This document shows positions 15,876-25,157 of a DNA stretch of 64,000 nt, piece after piece. Numbering within the stretch: position 1 is the first letter of the stretch; each line of letters starts with the position of its first letter. The notes under the pieces are model-generated. The model was not told where the DNA came from and did no database searches. It worked only from the letters and a program-made list of their open reading frames with translations. Made by a program: the position numbers and the translations under genes. This stretch comes from Niallia taxi. Its GTDB lineage: Bacteria; Bacillota; Bacilli; Bacillales; Cytobacillaceae. The DNA lies in the NCBI RefSeq assembly GCF_032818155.1, contig NZ_CP102590.1, forward strand, positions 496,001-560,000, in the 5' to 3' direction.

Positions 15876-17054
15876 TTAAGCAAATATTTTTTTAAATCTG
15901 CTTAATACATATACAGCAAGAAGAACACTGATTACGGCGATAACCATATCAAATACTAAAGTCATTGATATGCCAGCAGAACCTACTAAACTACTTGTAA
16001 TTATTGGAACAAGTATAAAGGATGCACTTGAAGCAATATTTACATATGAGGATGCAGTTGCTTTGTTTTTTGGGAACAGCTTCATCATAATACTTAATGC
16101 TAATTGCAGAATTCCTGATGTAAACAGACCCATTAAGAATGTACAAACCAGAACAATTCCATAAGAATTCACCATGAACAGAACAAGCATGGAGATAAAT
16201 GCGCCGATTGGATAAACAATCGCCACCATAATTGGTGAGATGAATTTGTCTAATACAACAGCTAGTAACAATACAGATACAAGTGCACCAATACTGAAGT
16301 AAGAAAGCAATTGCACCGCTTGACTTGAATCAAGACCAATAAATTGTTTACCTAGCTGCGGCAGCCATGTTTGCCATACTACGAATAGTGCTGTTGATGT
16401 AAATCCTAGTAAAATAACGGCAATCCCTTCCCCTGCAAACTTTGGCTGAGCCTTAAACACAGTTTCAGCGACACCGTCTGCTTTTGTTACATTTTTATGG
16501 TTTGGGAAAGGCATAAATATTAAGTAAATGCCAGTTAGTAAATATAAAACGCCAAGTCCAAAGAATGTCCAGCCCCAGAAAATATGATTAGCTACTAGGA
16601 TTGCCATAATAAATGGCAGCAATGTTGCACCGATTGATACCGATGCTTTCACTAATACAGAAGCAGAGCTTGCTTTTTTCGGGAATGACTCGGTTAAGGC
16701 TGGATATGTTCCAGAGTCAAGCAGCGAATTGGCAATACCAGCTGATATCGCAAAGATAAATGCTACGACATAATTAGTTGTCGTTGGGACACCAATTAAA
16801 AAGACAAGATAAAGGAAGTTAGCTGTTATAATAACTGGCTTTCTCCCTAATTTGTCGGAAAGACGCCCGACAAAAAACAAAGCAATCAATTTCCCAATTC
16901 CGATCGCTGATACGAGCAGACTTATTTGTCCAACAGTAACTGCGTATCGTTCTGAAAGATTATCCATATTGGAGGCGATGATAATATTGATCATGCCGAG
17001 CATGAAGTAATTCATATACATTCCAAATGATGACTTAATATAAGGATTTTTCAT
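15876..17054 (-). CDS. MFS transporter, YdiM/YdiN type (quinate/shikimate)
   Basis: A 392-residue major-facilitator protein with twelve predicted membrane segments; the loop motif GRLSDKLGRKPV follows TM2. It is a close paralogue of the next upstream gene (shared N-terminal SFGMYMNYFMLGMINIIIAS pattern, LLDSGTYPALTESF block). Similar proteins neighbour aroE/ydiB genes in other bacteria. Likely imports quinate, shikimate or a related cyclohexane carboxylate. It sits third in order from the aroQ end, in one operon controlled by the LacI-type operators upstream. Confidence 0.85.
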   Translation of the reverse strand: MKNPYIKSSFGMYMNYFMLGMINIIIASNMDNLSERYAVTVGQISLLVSAIGIGKLIALFFVGRLSDKLGRKPVIITANFLYLVFLIGVPTTTNYVVAFIFAISAGIANSLLDSGTYPALTESFPKKASSASVLVKASVSIGATLLPFIMAILVANHIFWGWTFFGLGVLYLLTGIYLIFMPFPNHKNVTKADGVAETVFKAQPKFAGEGIAVILLGFTSTALFVVWQTWLPQLGKQFIGLDSSQAVQLLSYFSIGALVSVLLLAVVLDKFISPIMVAIVYPIGAFISMLVLFMVNSYGIVLVCTFLMGLFTSGILQLALSIMMKLFPKNKATASSYVNIASSASFILVPIITSSLVGSAGISMTLVFDMVIAVISVLLAVYVLSRFKKIFA

Positions 17055-17096
17055 TTTTACACTCCTAAATACAAAAGCTTATTTTCTGATAAGTAA

Positions 17097-18299
17097 TTAT
17101 TTCTTTAAAATTAAATCGCTTCGCTTATTCCTTTGAGTTACTGATATAAACAAAGCAAGAATCGTGCTTATAAAGGCAATAACCAGGTCTAGCATAAATA
17201 CGGAGGAAACGCCGATATACTTGATAAACAGTCCTGTAATGAAAGGGATTACAATAAAAGCGATACTGGCAGCCGCACTTACATACGAAACACTTACTCC
17301 CTTTTTATGAGGAAACAGTTCTATCATGACAGTAACGGTTAATTGAAATATCCCTGACATAAATAACCCAAGACAAAAGGAAATAATAGGAAGCAACGTC
17401 GGATTATCATTAATGATTAACAGCAATAATGCAAGGAACGCAAAAGCTGGCAGGATCACTATGGCCGTTATTGGTTTTATCGTTCTTTTTAATAAGACTG
17501 CCAGCAATAAAATCGAGATAAGCCCGCCTGTACTGTAAAAGCTAAGCAATCCAATTGATTTCAGCTTGTCTAAATGAAGAACCTCTTGTCCATATGTTGG
17601 CAGCCAAGTTTGTACGACCGTAAATAAGGAGACAGAGCTAAAGCCTAATAATATAAGGGCAGCACCTTCTCTCCAAAGCTTCGGTCCAGTCGAAGCTGCA
17701 GTCTCTGAAATGATGACGTCTTGTGATGCCTTTTCTTCCTTAAACTTTGGAAAGCTGACCTTCATTAAAAACAACCCATTGAATAGAAACAGCAATGCTG
17801 GAACAAAAAATACTAGTCCATAAAATAGTTTTTCTACAACAAAAAAATTAATCATCATTGGAAGCAAGGATGCACCAAAGGATATAAAGGCCTTTAAAAG
17901 TACTGTTGCTGTTCCAGAAGCTTCATCAAATGCTTCATTAAGTGCAGGGTATGTCCCTGAATCGAGTAAGGAATTACAGATACCTGCAATAAATGCCAAT
18001 CCCATTGCAATTTGGTAATGTGATGTCAGCGGAATTCCGATTAAGAAAACCATATACAGTATGGTTGCTGCCACAACTAATGGTTTTCTGCCGTAACGAT
18101 CAGAAAATCGTCCTGCAATATTAATTGATAGTAAGTGCCCTACCCCTACGACAGAAATCAATAAGCTAATATCGGTTTTTTCTACATTCAGTTGCTCAGA
18201 TAAAAAACTCATATTTGAAGCTAAGATAATATTAATCATTCCTAGCAAGAAATAACTCATATATAAACCTAGCGCCATGTTTAAATATTTATGTTTCAT
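17097..18299 (-). CDS. MFS transporter, paralogue of the adjacent carrier
   Basis: A 400-residue twelve-segment MFS protein with GRFSDRYGRKPLV after TM2 and a LLDSGTYPALNEAF block. Tandem duplication with the downstream carrier is evident along the whole length, yet the two have diverged enough to suggest different substrates (for example quinate versus shikimate). It is the first gene of the operon; the promoter region upstream carries three copies of a LacI-type operator. Confidence 0.85.
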   Translation of the reverse strand: MKHKYLNMALGLYMSYFLLGMINIILASNMSFLSEQLNVEKTDISLLISVVGVGHLLSINIAGRFSDRYGRKPLVVAATILYMVFLIGIPLTSHYQIAMGLAFIAGICNSLLDSGTYPALNEAFDEASGTATVLLKAFISFGASLLPMMINFFVVEKLFYGLVFFVPALLFLFNGLFLMKVSFPKFKEEKASQDVIISETAASTGPKLWREGAALILLGFSSVSLFTVVQTWLPTYGQEVLHLDKLKSIGLLSFYSTGGLISILLLAVLLKRTIKPITAIVILPAFAFLALLLLIINDNPTLLPIISFCLGLFMSGIFQLTVTVMIELFPHKKGVSVSYVSAAASIAFIVIPFITGLFIKYIGVSSVFMLDLVIAFISTILALFISVTQRNKRSDLILKK

Positions 18300-18416
18300 G
18301 GAATGCTCCTAATTTTCAAGGCTTAAACGCTAACACCATTACTATTTGTTTTCAACTTGTTTTTATGCACAAACCAAGGTTTTACAAGCTGACTTATTTT
18401 TAGATTTTTATCCAAT

Positions 18417-18436
18417 TTAGTACATCGTTCTACTAA
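18417..18436 (-). promoter_or_regulatory. LacI-type operator 1
   Basis: TTAGTACATCGTTCTACTAA: 6-bp inverted arms around a centre with CpG, the layout typical of LacI/GalR operators. It lies about 118 bp upstream of the first MFS gene. Confidence 0.75.
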
Positions 18437-18494
18437 AAAATCATAGGATATACAACCTTCTCTCATAATAATATAACTAATCAACACCTTTCCT

Positions 18495-18514
18495 TCAGTA
18501 TATCGTTCTACTAA
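18495..18514 (-). promoter_or_regulatory. LacI-type operator 2
   Basis: TCAGTATATCGTTCTACTAA, one mismatch in the arms relative to operator 1, same centre. Confidence 0.7.
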
Positions 18515-18556
18515 ATTCTAAAAAAATATATCTCCCCATCTATTAAGTTAAACTTT

Positions 18557-18576
18557 TTAGTACATCGTTCTACTAA
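18557..18576 (-). promoter_or_regulatory. LacI-type operator 3
   Basis: TTAGTACATCGTTCTACTAA, identical to operator 1. A TATAAT hexamer on the minus strand lies just upstream (18583-18588), so binding here would cover a transcription start. Confidence 0.75.
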
Positions 18577-18630
18577 AAATATTTAATTATAGATAATGAA
18601 GAATCTATCCAAAATAAATTAGTTATTTTT

Positions 18631-18646
18631 AGTAACCTCGGTTACT
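18631..18646. promoter_or_regulatory. Additional palindrome in the aro promoter region
   Basis: AGTAACCTCGGTTACT is a 7-bp inverted repeat with a two-base centre. It resembles the three operators only loosely and its CpG is off centre, so it may bind something else. Confidence 0.35.
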
Positions 18647-18821
18647 TTACGTACCTATAATAATCCTAAATTTACTTAGAGTCAAGAATTAAATTTCATA
18701 TTAACAAGATGATAAACTGACAAAATGGGGAAAACATGCATTAGACGGGGAGATAGAAGATAACAAAGCATAAAAAAAATCTTTATATGAAGATTTTCGC
18801 TTTATTATCTCCAGCTTTAAA

Positions 18822-19835
18822 TTATGTTGAGGTTTCTCTTATTACTAGCTCTGGATTTAAGATGATTCTTTGTTGGATGGAGTCATCTTGGTCCAATTTA
18901 TTATACAAAATCGTCGCTGCCTTAATACCTATCGTTCTTGGGAAAGACGAGACCGTTGTTAATGGCGGATGATATATTTCTGCTTCAGGAATATTGTCAA
19001 AGCCTACAATATCTATGTCTTGTCCAGGTATTATTCCCTGCATGCTTAAACCTTGCAGAACACCAAATGCCACAAGATCACTGAAACAAAAAATAGCTGT
19101 TGGAGGATTGGGGTTTTTAAGCACCTCCAAAACTGTTTGAACACCACCTTCACTTGTTGGCAAGCCATCAATAACAAGTGATTTATCCACCGATACTTCA
19201 GCATTATCATGGGCTTCTTGAAATCCCTTCATACGGTCCTTCCATGTAGAGGACATCTTTATGCCGCCAAGAAAGGCAATTCTTGTATGTCCTTTTTTTA
19301 ACAAATGACTTACAGCAAGGTAAGTACCTTTTATGTAATCAATTCCTACATAATCACAATTCACATGCTCCACTTCTCTGTTTGCGAGCACGACAGGCAG
19401 TTCAAGGTGATTCAATTGACTTATTGTACTTTTATTGGTTTTTGAAGCAGCATTTATAATCAATCCGTCAACTCTATGCTCGACCATCGTTGAAATTAAT
19501 CGCTCCTGTTTCGAGACAGAATCGAAAGTTGTTCCCAATAATACGGTATAATCCATTTTCTCAAGTGTTTGTTGAACACCTATTAAAAACTCCGAGATAA
19601 ATTTATTGGAGATATCCGTCACAATGACTCCAATAATTTTTGAGCTTTGTGACCTTAATTTAGCCGCAACTCGGTCGTATACATATCCCAGCTCTTCAAT
19701 GGAATTTAATACCTTTTTCTTCGTTGCATCTGAAATCCGGGGATGATTGCGAATAACTAAAGAAGCCGTCGAAGTCGAAACACCGGCATGCTTAGCAACA
19801 TCTTGAAGCGTAATCCTCCGTTTTTTTTGTTTCAA
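18822..19835 (-). CDS. LacI family transcriptional regulator
   Basis: About 337 residues: N-terminal helix-turn-helix (ITLQDVAKHAGVSTSTASLV) and hinge (AAKLRSQSSKIIGVIV), then a periplasmic-binding-like effector domain ending in VGFDNIPEAEIYHPPLTTV. TTG 19835 follows GGTGA; the alternative ATG 19847 lacks a binding site. It lies directly upstream of the quinate/shikimate operon, whose promoter region holds three CpG-centred palindromes of the kind LacI proteins bind, so it is the probable repressor, released by a pathway metabolite (inference). Confidence 0.9.
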   Translation of the reverse strand: MKQKKRRITLQDVAKHAGVSTSTASLVIRNHPRISDATKKKVLNSIEELGYVYDRVAAKLRSQSSKIIGVIVTDISNKFISEFLIGVQQTLEKMDYTVLLGTTFDSVSKQERLISTMVEHRVDGLIINAASKTNKSTISQLNHLELPVVLANREVEHVNCDYVGIDYIKGTYLAVSHLLKKGHTRIAFLGGIKMSSTWKDRMKGFQEAHDNAEVSVDKSLVIDGLPTSEGGVQTVLEVLKNPNPPTAIFCFSDLVAFGVLQGLSMQGIIPGQDIDIVGFDNIPEAEIYHPPLTTVSSFPRTIGIKAATILYNKLDQDDSIQQRIILNPELVIRETST

Positions 19836-19972
19836 AAAAATCACCATCTTATTCTTTTTAAGTTATCTACTATTATAATCGATTATCCAACATTTGCGTC
19901 ATTTGTTGTATCAATTTGACTATTTTAAACTTCAATCAGCATTTTTACATCATTTTCCACCTCGACAAAAAA

Positions 19973-19999
19973 ACAAGCCGAAATCTAATTCCGGCTTGT
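19973..19999 (-). terminator. Terminator of the padR/YhgE operon
   Basis: ACAAGCCG and CGGCTTGT form the stem; a TTTTTTTG run follows on the minus strand. It begins 5 nt after the padR stop. Confidence 0.85.
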
Positions 20000-20003
20000 C
20001 TCC

Positions 20004-20546
20004 TTATATTTCCTCATTTTTCAATCTGTTGATTAGCTCTTCCATCCAACGTATTGTATGGTCAGTTCTTGTTGAATAATACCCGCTTATAAAATTAATC
20101 AGCTTTTCCTTATCTGGGTAAAACTCCACTTTATCAAATGTCTTCACTTGCTCCCACCGTGCAGTAAAGCTTTCCAGCTTTTTTTCAAGTATATCTATGA
20201 TTTTGTTGCGGTCAACATAATCCAAGTTAGATAAACCTACGAGCATATCTGTGATAGCATCAGCATTCTCAAACAGCTTATATATTTTCTTCGGCAATTC
20301 TTGCCTTCCTTTTTCAGTAATGCCAAATACTTGTTTATCTGGTCTGTGTTCTTCTTTTATTATTTCAACAATTTCGATCAAACCTTGCTTTACTAGTGAA
20401 TCAAAGTGATAGTAAAGCTTGCTTTCTGTTAAACCAACAAGCTGATCAAGTGGAATTGGCTCTGAAAGCTGTTTTTTAATTTTATAAGGATAATTATTTT
20501 CCTCCATCAGCCTGCTTAAGATGAAGATTTGAATTTGAGTGGACAT
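20004..20546 (-). CDS. PadR family transcriptional regulator
   Basis: A 180-residue regulator with an N-terminal winged helix (FILSRLMEENNYPYKIKKQL, ESKLYYHFDSLVKQGLIE) and a C-terminal helical PadR/Vir-type domain for dimerisation. The gene is second in an operon, 45 nt behind a YhgE-like membrane protein. PadR proteins often repress neighbouring exporters, and repeated AAAGTACT elements lie over the operon promoter, so autoregulation is likely (inference). Confidence 0.85.
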   Translation of the reverse strand: MSTQIQIFILSRLMEENNYPYKIKKQLSEPIPLDQLVGLTESKLYYHFDSLVKQGLIEIVEIIKEEHRPDKQVFGITEKGRQELPKKIYKLFENADAITDMLVGLSNLDYVDRNKIIDILEKKLESFTARWEQVKTFDKVEFYPDKEKLINFISGYYSTRTDHTIRWMEELINRLKNEEI

Positions 20547-20591
20547 AACGATTGTACTCCTTCACAGAGAATTATCCTTATTCTAGCAAAA

Positions 20592-21776
20592 TTAAGCAGT
20601 AATTTCAGCACCATTCTTAACATTTACCTCTGCTTCTTGGTCTTCCACTGGCACATGCTTGTGAACAAATGTAACGATGACGATATTAATCAACATCGCA
20701 GCAGCACCAATTGCGACCATTGACCAAATATATGGACTTGGGCTGATGCCTCCATACATGTTTGCAAAGTAAGCTTGAACAGAGTAATACATTGGTGAAA
20801 TATGACTCATCCATTCATATGGCAAGTACATCATATCTCTTGGAATTGTTGCACCATTCGCTAATGTTTGGAATAAAAGAATTGGCAGGTTCAATATCAT
20901 GCCGCCTTCTCCCACTAAGAAAAGCAAAATTGCTGTAAAGTTAAAGCTAACTAGGTAGTTCAGAATTTGCTGGCCAAGAATTCCAAAGAATAATTCACCG
21001 CTTGGCTGGTTCACTAAATAAGTAATACCTAAAGCAATCAAAGATGATGTTACGGCAATCAATAATGCTGTTGATTGTACATAAAGAAATAGTTTTGTTT
21101 TGCTTGCTTTACCGCGGCTAGCTTTAAATGCAGCTACTAGTTGCATTGCACCAATCATCGCACCAACATAACCTGCCATTGTTAAAAACATCGGCAGCAT
21201 ATTATTATTCATGCCATCTGGAATTTCATTAATGGATACGACATTTCCTGTGTAGGCTGTCTCAATTTTTTTCGCTAATTCTGCAGCTTGATCTTCGGGC
21301 ACATTAAAGTTCATTAACACACCTTGTGCTGTTTGCTGGGAGAACTGTGTACTCAGTTGATTGTTTATTTGTGTGACAACTGAATTCATTGTTGAGGAAA
21401 CAGTAGTTGCACCTGCTTCATTAATGGTGAAATCAATACTTGATGAAACCTCTCCTTTTTGCATATCTGCAGAGAATGTTTCTGGAATATGAACAACTAA
21501 CGCTAAATCGTTTTTATCTAAATCTTTTAACGCTTGGCTGTTGGACAGGTCTGTTTGGATATTTTTAAAAGGCAAGTTCTCCTCTAACTGACTCGCAATC
21601 TGTGCACCATATTCCCCTTTATCATCGTTGACAAAGGCAATTGGAAATTTATCTACATTTCCTGGAATTGCAGAGTAACCTGGCAAGAAGATGCCGAGCA
21701 TAGCAATAGCATAAAAAATCCCCATAAAGATGGCAGCAATTGCACCTCTTGTTTTTAAGAACTGTTTAAACTTCAT
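20592..21776 (-). CDS. YhgE/Pip-like ABC-2 type membrane protein
   Basis: A 394-residue protein: one N-terminal membrane helix (about 13-33), a large extracellular region beginning FPIAFVNDDKGEYGAQIA, and five or six C-terminal helices (about 195-375) with an ABC-2 permease pattern. The topology and the VNDDKG motif are those of the YhgE/Pip family, which includes ESX/ABC-2-type exporters and phage receptors. It is first in a two-gene operon with a PadR regulator, an arrangement typical of drug or lipid stress exporters. No ATPase gene is adjacent. Confidence 0.8.
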   Translation of the reverse strand: MKFKQFLKTRGAIAAIFMGIFYAIAMLGIFLPGYSAIPGNVDKFPIAFVNDDKGEYGAQIASQLEENLPFKNIQTDLSNSQALKDLDKNDLALVVHIPETFSADMQKGEVSSSIDFTINEAGATTVSSTMNSVVTQINNQLSTQFSQQTAQGVLMNFNVPEDQAAELAKKIETAYTGNVVSINEIPDGMNNNMLPMFLTMAGYVGAMIGAMQLVAAFKASRGKASKTKLFLYVQSTALLIAVTSSLIALGITYLVNQPSGELFFGILGQQILNYLVSFNFTAILLFLVGEGGMILNLPILLFQTLANGATIPRDMMYLPYEWMSHISPMYYSVQAYFANMYGGISPSPYIWSMVAIGAAAMLINIVIVTFVHKHVPVEDQEAEVNVKNGAEITA

Positions 21777-21797
21777 GTTTTTTACATCCCCTTAATA

Positions 21798-21872
21798 AAA
21801 TTAAAGTACTCAAATTAAAGTACTTTTTATAAAGTATTTCACTATTTTATTTTATAATTTATGTCCTGTCAA
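21798..21872 (-). promoter_or_regulatory. Promoter and repeated operator of the YhgE/padR operon
   Basis: On the minus strand TTGACA (21867-21872), a 17-nt spacer and TAAAAT (21844-21849) form a strong promoter. Just downstream, AAATTAAAGTACT occurs twice in tandem (21798-21810, 21812-21824) and a third related AAAGTAT follows, covering the start region: likely PadR operators. Confidence 0.65.
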
Positions 21873-21903
21873 CTAATAAATTCTCTTCAGTCCATCAATA
21901 AAA

Positions 21904-21930
21904 AGAGGCTAAAAGTTTCTTTTAGCCTCT
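21904..21930 (-). terminator. Terminator of the YndJ-like operon
   Basis: AGAGGCTAAAAG pairs with CTTTTAGCCTCT, followed on the minus strand by TTTTTATTG. Confidence 0.85.
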
Positions 21931-21938
21931 GGAATAGT

Positions 21939-23519
21939 TCAAATATGAAGTTTACGTTTAGGTATGTTTTTTTCTATTATATGATAGTTAATCCGCAGAA
22001 AAGGAAGGCCAAATAGCTTCATTTTATGTATAGCGGTAAGTTCTCCAGCTTGTTTTTCCTCAATCAAAAAGTCTTCAGATAATGGCAGCTTAAATAGCAG
22101 TTTCCCTGTTGCCAGGTATATACCCTGATCCCCATCTCCTCGACTAGACAGCACAAGAGATTTATTTCTCTTTTCAAGATGCAGGATTCCGATCATTGTA
22201 GAAAAAGGAAGCGGTAAGGCGATATTCATATATGTTGTGCCATTATTTTCATGACTAGAATAAATGGCCGTGAAAACGGTACTTCCATTCACATCTCGCA
22301 CCCAAGCTCGAGGGCTTTTTCGGCCATCAAGCACTGGATTGACCCCAAGAATTTGCCCGTGCATTTCCACCCGTTTCTTTGAAGCTGGCAGATTCAATTG
22401 ATTAAGCCAAATACCGACGGGTTTATATATAATAAGCAGTGGTTTAAACCAAGCTGCCCAATATGTTGTTGCAAATAAACGATATTTATTCGTTTGCTCA
22501 TAGAAATTTATGATTGTTTTAGGTAATTCATTAATGTCAACAAATTCACTAAGATCATCAACTAGCCCTGATTTATAGCTATTATCTGTAGTTAATCTCC
22601 CTCTTATCCTACTGACGGGAAAGCTCCAGACAGCCTGCTTCGATTCAGGCAGATAAAGTGACCATCCAAGTACACCTATTAGCCCGAAGAATATACAGTT
22701 ACCTAACCCATGAAATAACAGCATAAAGTCTAATGTTACATACCATTTTCCGTAGGCACGTCCAATTGAATAGACGAGAGAGAACAGGATTGTGATACCA
22801 AGGGCACTAAATGATAAACGAATAAACAGCCCTTGCAGGAAATAGGCAAATTTTGTCTTAAGTGCAAGATATATTAAGCTATAAATCGCAAAGATATAAA
22901 AAATAACTGCAATAAATTCGAGAAGTGGCCAAAATGTTATGCCTATCGCAACAAGCATTGGTGCAGCTAAAATGATTGGCACAATGATATTGTAAAGAGC
23001 TGACTTATGAATACGACCAAAGAAACCAATTGATATTGGCAATAAGAAGGCAGAATAATGAAAGTGTATCGCTGTCAGCCAATTAAGCATTGGACTGAAA
23101 CCTGTATTTATCCCATTAATATGAATAAAAAACCAAATTCCTCCCATAAATAAATACATCATACCGATATCAATAGATATCTCCGCCCAGTTGACAAAGC
23201 CACGCCTAAAAAATCGGCCAAGGCCCCATAATGCCACATACAGTGTAAACAATAGATAAATTATAGATAATAATATTTGTCCTGTATGAATAGTGATAAC
23301 ATGCAATAAAAATACAGACACTTGACCTGCGCCAATAATAAACACCTGTTTCTTGTTTATTTCCATTACTAAATGGAGTGTCATTGGAACAAGAATCAGT
23401 TGTGCAGCCGTTAATAACATGAAATGAAGCTCTGTTGTATAAAACCAGCTTGCCAGAAATAATACCAGTCCACATATCATCGTAAAGTTATCTATTCTCT
23501 TGCTTGAACCTGCCTTCAT
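21939..23519 (-). CDS. yndJ: YndJ-like integral membrane protein
   Basis: A 526-residue protein whose first ~280 residues form about eight to ten membrane helices, followed by a soluble C-terminal half with KLPLSEDFLIEE and ending in KRKLHI. It resembles the B. subtilis YndJ family, of unknown function. It overlaps the upstream DUF4166 gene by 32 nt and is the last gene of a three-gene operon. The soluble tail contains a repeated beta-rich look similar to the DUF4166 neighbour, so they may act on a common ligand (inference). Confidence 0.75.
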   Translation of the reverse strand: MKAGSSKRIDNFTMICGLVLFLASWFYTTELHFMLLTAAQLILVPMTLHLVMEINKKQVFIIGAGQVSVFLLHVITIHTGQILLSIIYLLFTLYVALWGLGRFFRRGFVNWAEISIDIGMMYLFMGGIWFFIHINGINTGFSPMLNWLTAIHFHYSAFLLPISIGFFGRIHKSALYNIIVPIILAAPMLVAIGITFWPLLEFIAVIFYIFAIYSLIYLALKTKFAYFLQGLFIRLSFSALGITILFSLVYSIGRAYGKWYVTLDFMLLFHGLGNCIFFGLIGVLGWSLYLPESKQAVWSFPVSRIRGRLTTDNSYKSGLVDDLSEFVDINELPKTIINFYEQTNKYRLFATTYWAAWFKPLLIIYKPVGIWLNQLNLPASKKRVEMHGQILGVNPVLDGRKSPRAWVRDVNGSTVFTAIYSSHENNGTTYMNIALPLPFSTMIGILHLEKRNKSLVLSSRGDGDQGIYLATGKLLFKLPLSEDFLIEEKQAGELTAIHKMKLFGLPFLRINYHIIEKNIPKRKLHI

Positions 23520-24099
23520 AAGCCATCAACCTTCCTAACATCGGGTTTCTGATATCCACGTGAATAGTGTATAGTCCATTTACGTCATCATAGCCCTCCT
23601 TAACCGTTACTTTACCTTCTAATAAACGCGGGATAGGAACCTCCCATTTTCCAAGGAGGATGCGCTGTGCTCCAGATTGGATATGCAATTCTCCACTCGA
23701 TGCAACCAGAAAGGTTAAATCAGAATAAAACAAATTCGGTTCTCCTAAATAATCTTTGACAATCCTGCGTTCTGGATCGATTGTCATAAAAGCATTAAAA
23801 TGTCTTGTAACTTTGTGAAAATGGAAACTGCGTTCCCAATATATTTCTTGTTCACCATTCGCAAGCTGCTTAGATGTATTTCTTATTGTAAAAGGAATAT
23901 TGCTGCCTTCTTCAGGAAACAGAAACTTCCAGTGAACAGCTAATTTCAAAAAGGGCTTTAACCATCTTTTTCCGTTGTTAATATGAAGCATTATTCCCTT
24001 TCCGTGAAATGGCCGATCCATTGTGATTGAATAGCGTTCCTGCAGCTTTGGATGAAGCTTATTGAAGTCATCACCAAGTATTTCTTTATATATCATCAT
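23488..24099 (-). CDS. DUF4166 domain protein
   Basis: A 203-residue protein without membrane segments, covering one DUF4166 domain (YKEILGDDFNKLHPKLQERY at the start, FHGKGIM, WERSFHF, HVDIRNPMLGRLMAYEG at the end). Two ATGs in tandem follow AGGTGAG. Family function is unknown; members are often fused or adjacent to membrane proteins and saccharopine-dehydrogenase-like proteins. Its gene starts one base after the DoxX-like gene's stop and overlaps the yndJ-like gene, so all three are made together. Confidence 0.8.
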   Translation of the reverse strand: MMIYKEILGDDFNKLHPKLQERYSITMDRPFHGKGIMLHINNGKRWLKPFLKLAVHWKFLFPEEGSNIPFTIRNTSKQLANGEQEIYWERSFHFHKVTRHFNAFMTIDPERRIVKDYLGEPNLFYSDLTFLVASSGELHIQSGAQRILLGKWEVPIPRLLEGKVTVKEGYDDVNGLYTIHVDIRNPMLGRLMAYEGRFKQENR

Positions 24100-24100
24100 C

Positions 24101-25015
24101 TCACCTGATCCTTTTCTTTCTTATAGAGTTAGTCGCAGTTGGGACATCTTTTGCAAGTACAAATCCTACTACAGAAAGAATCCACAGACTCATATTAAAT
24201 GGGACAGGACTAAAAGGATGTGTCCAAATGGACGGCTCTGCAATCACTGCTGACAATGTTAATACAGGAAAAACAATTAACTGCAATATATATAGCTGCC
24301 TCTTGTTACGGTATAAAAGCCAAACGACGCCAAATACAATTTCAGCAATGCCAATAATGGCTACTGCTGCCTCAGCTTTAGTCCCAGTTAAAGATGTTAA
24401 GCTCGATAGCATGGATATTTCTAAAGGATGATGTGCCAGTATTTTAGGGACAAACCCTTGATATACCCAAACAAAGCAAAACAGCAAAGAAATAAGTATA
24501 TTACAGCAATAGCGTAAATACTGCCATCCTGGCAATTCACCTTTCTCAAGCCATCTTTTTAATACATCAAAGCTTAATGCTGTTCCCCAGCCGATGAGCG
24601 GACGAAAGAAAATATCAATAAACTGACCAAACACCCCTTTATTATGTAAATCATAGTCATATTGCGTGAGAAATATTGTTCCTTCTTCAGCCGGGATATA
24701 TTGCCAATAACCCCTTCCTTCCTTAATTGGTGAAATTACTTGCTCTGTCCCAAAATGAAGTGAAGAGGTTTTGGTCCCATCCTGCTTATTATGTGTACCA
24801 ACACTTTTTCCCCAGCCTGTTACCTTTAAGCCAAAGCAAAGTTTTCTTTCATATCGAAAGGACTGTGGCTCTGCTTCTGTCTTTTTCGGTAAGTAGGAAA
24901 TAGAAGAAAATCTTATATCCCATTGCTCATGCAGCTCTGGTGTTTGCGTCCTTTCCCACACCTCTTCTATATTTGCTTTAATGAGGGTTTCTACATAAAT
25001 TGGCTTGTTTTTCAT
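24101..25015 (-). CDS. SRPBCC-DoxX-like fusion membrane protein
   Basis: A 304-residue protein with two parts. Residues 1-150 look like an SRPBCC/START-type hydrophobic-ligand domain (YVETLIKANIEEVWERTQTP, EQWDIRFSS). Residues 165-300 contain four membrane helices of DoxX-like type. ATG 25015 follows GAGGT; an upstream extension lacks a binding site. First gene of the operon with DUF4166 and YndJ-like proteins. A ligand-binding domain tied to a DoxX-like membrane unit suggests handling of a lipid or quinone-like molecule, but no function is established. Confidence 0.75.
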   Translation of the reverse strand: MKNKPIYVETLIKANIEEVWERTQTPELHEQWDIRFSSISYLPKKTEAEPQSFRYERKLCFGLKVTGWGKSVGTHNKQDGTKTSSLHFGTEQVISPIKEGRGYWQYIPAEEGTIFLTQYDYDLHNKGVFGQFIDIFFRPLIGWGTALSFDVLKRWLEKGELPGWQYLRYCCNILISLLFCFVWVYQGFVPKILAHHPLEISMLSSLTSLTGTKAEAAVAIIGIAEIVFGVVWLLYRNKRQLYILQLIVFPVLTLSAVIAEPSIWTHPFSPVPFNMSLWILSVVGFVLAKDVPTATNSIRKKRIR

Positions 25016-25157
25016 TAATCGACCTCTATATCTTGTGATAGTTTTCACAAGTAGTGAAATAACACTTCTTCAACAAACTTATTCATACTAGCATTATATC
25101 CGCTTTCCATCTGATATCTAGTAAATCTTGCTTTTTTTTCCTTTTTTCAGTTAAAAA

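Noticed and set aside
18417..18576. CRISPR-like array
   Set aside because: Only three copies, unequal spacing (78 and 62 bp) and palindromic units with a CpG centre. They are operators.
18631..18646. Fourth LacI operator
   Set aside because: The symmetry centre does not coincide with the CpG and the outer bases differ from the other three. Listed only as a separate palindrome.
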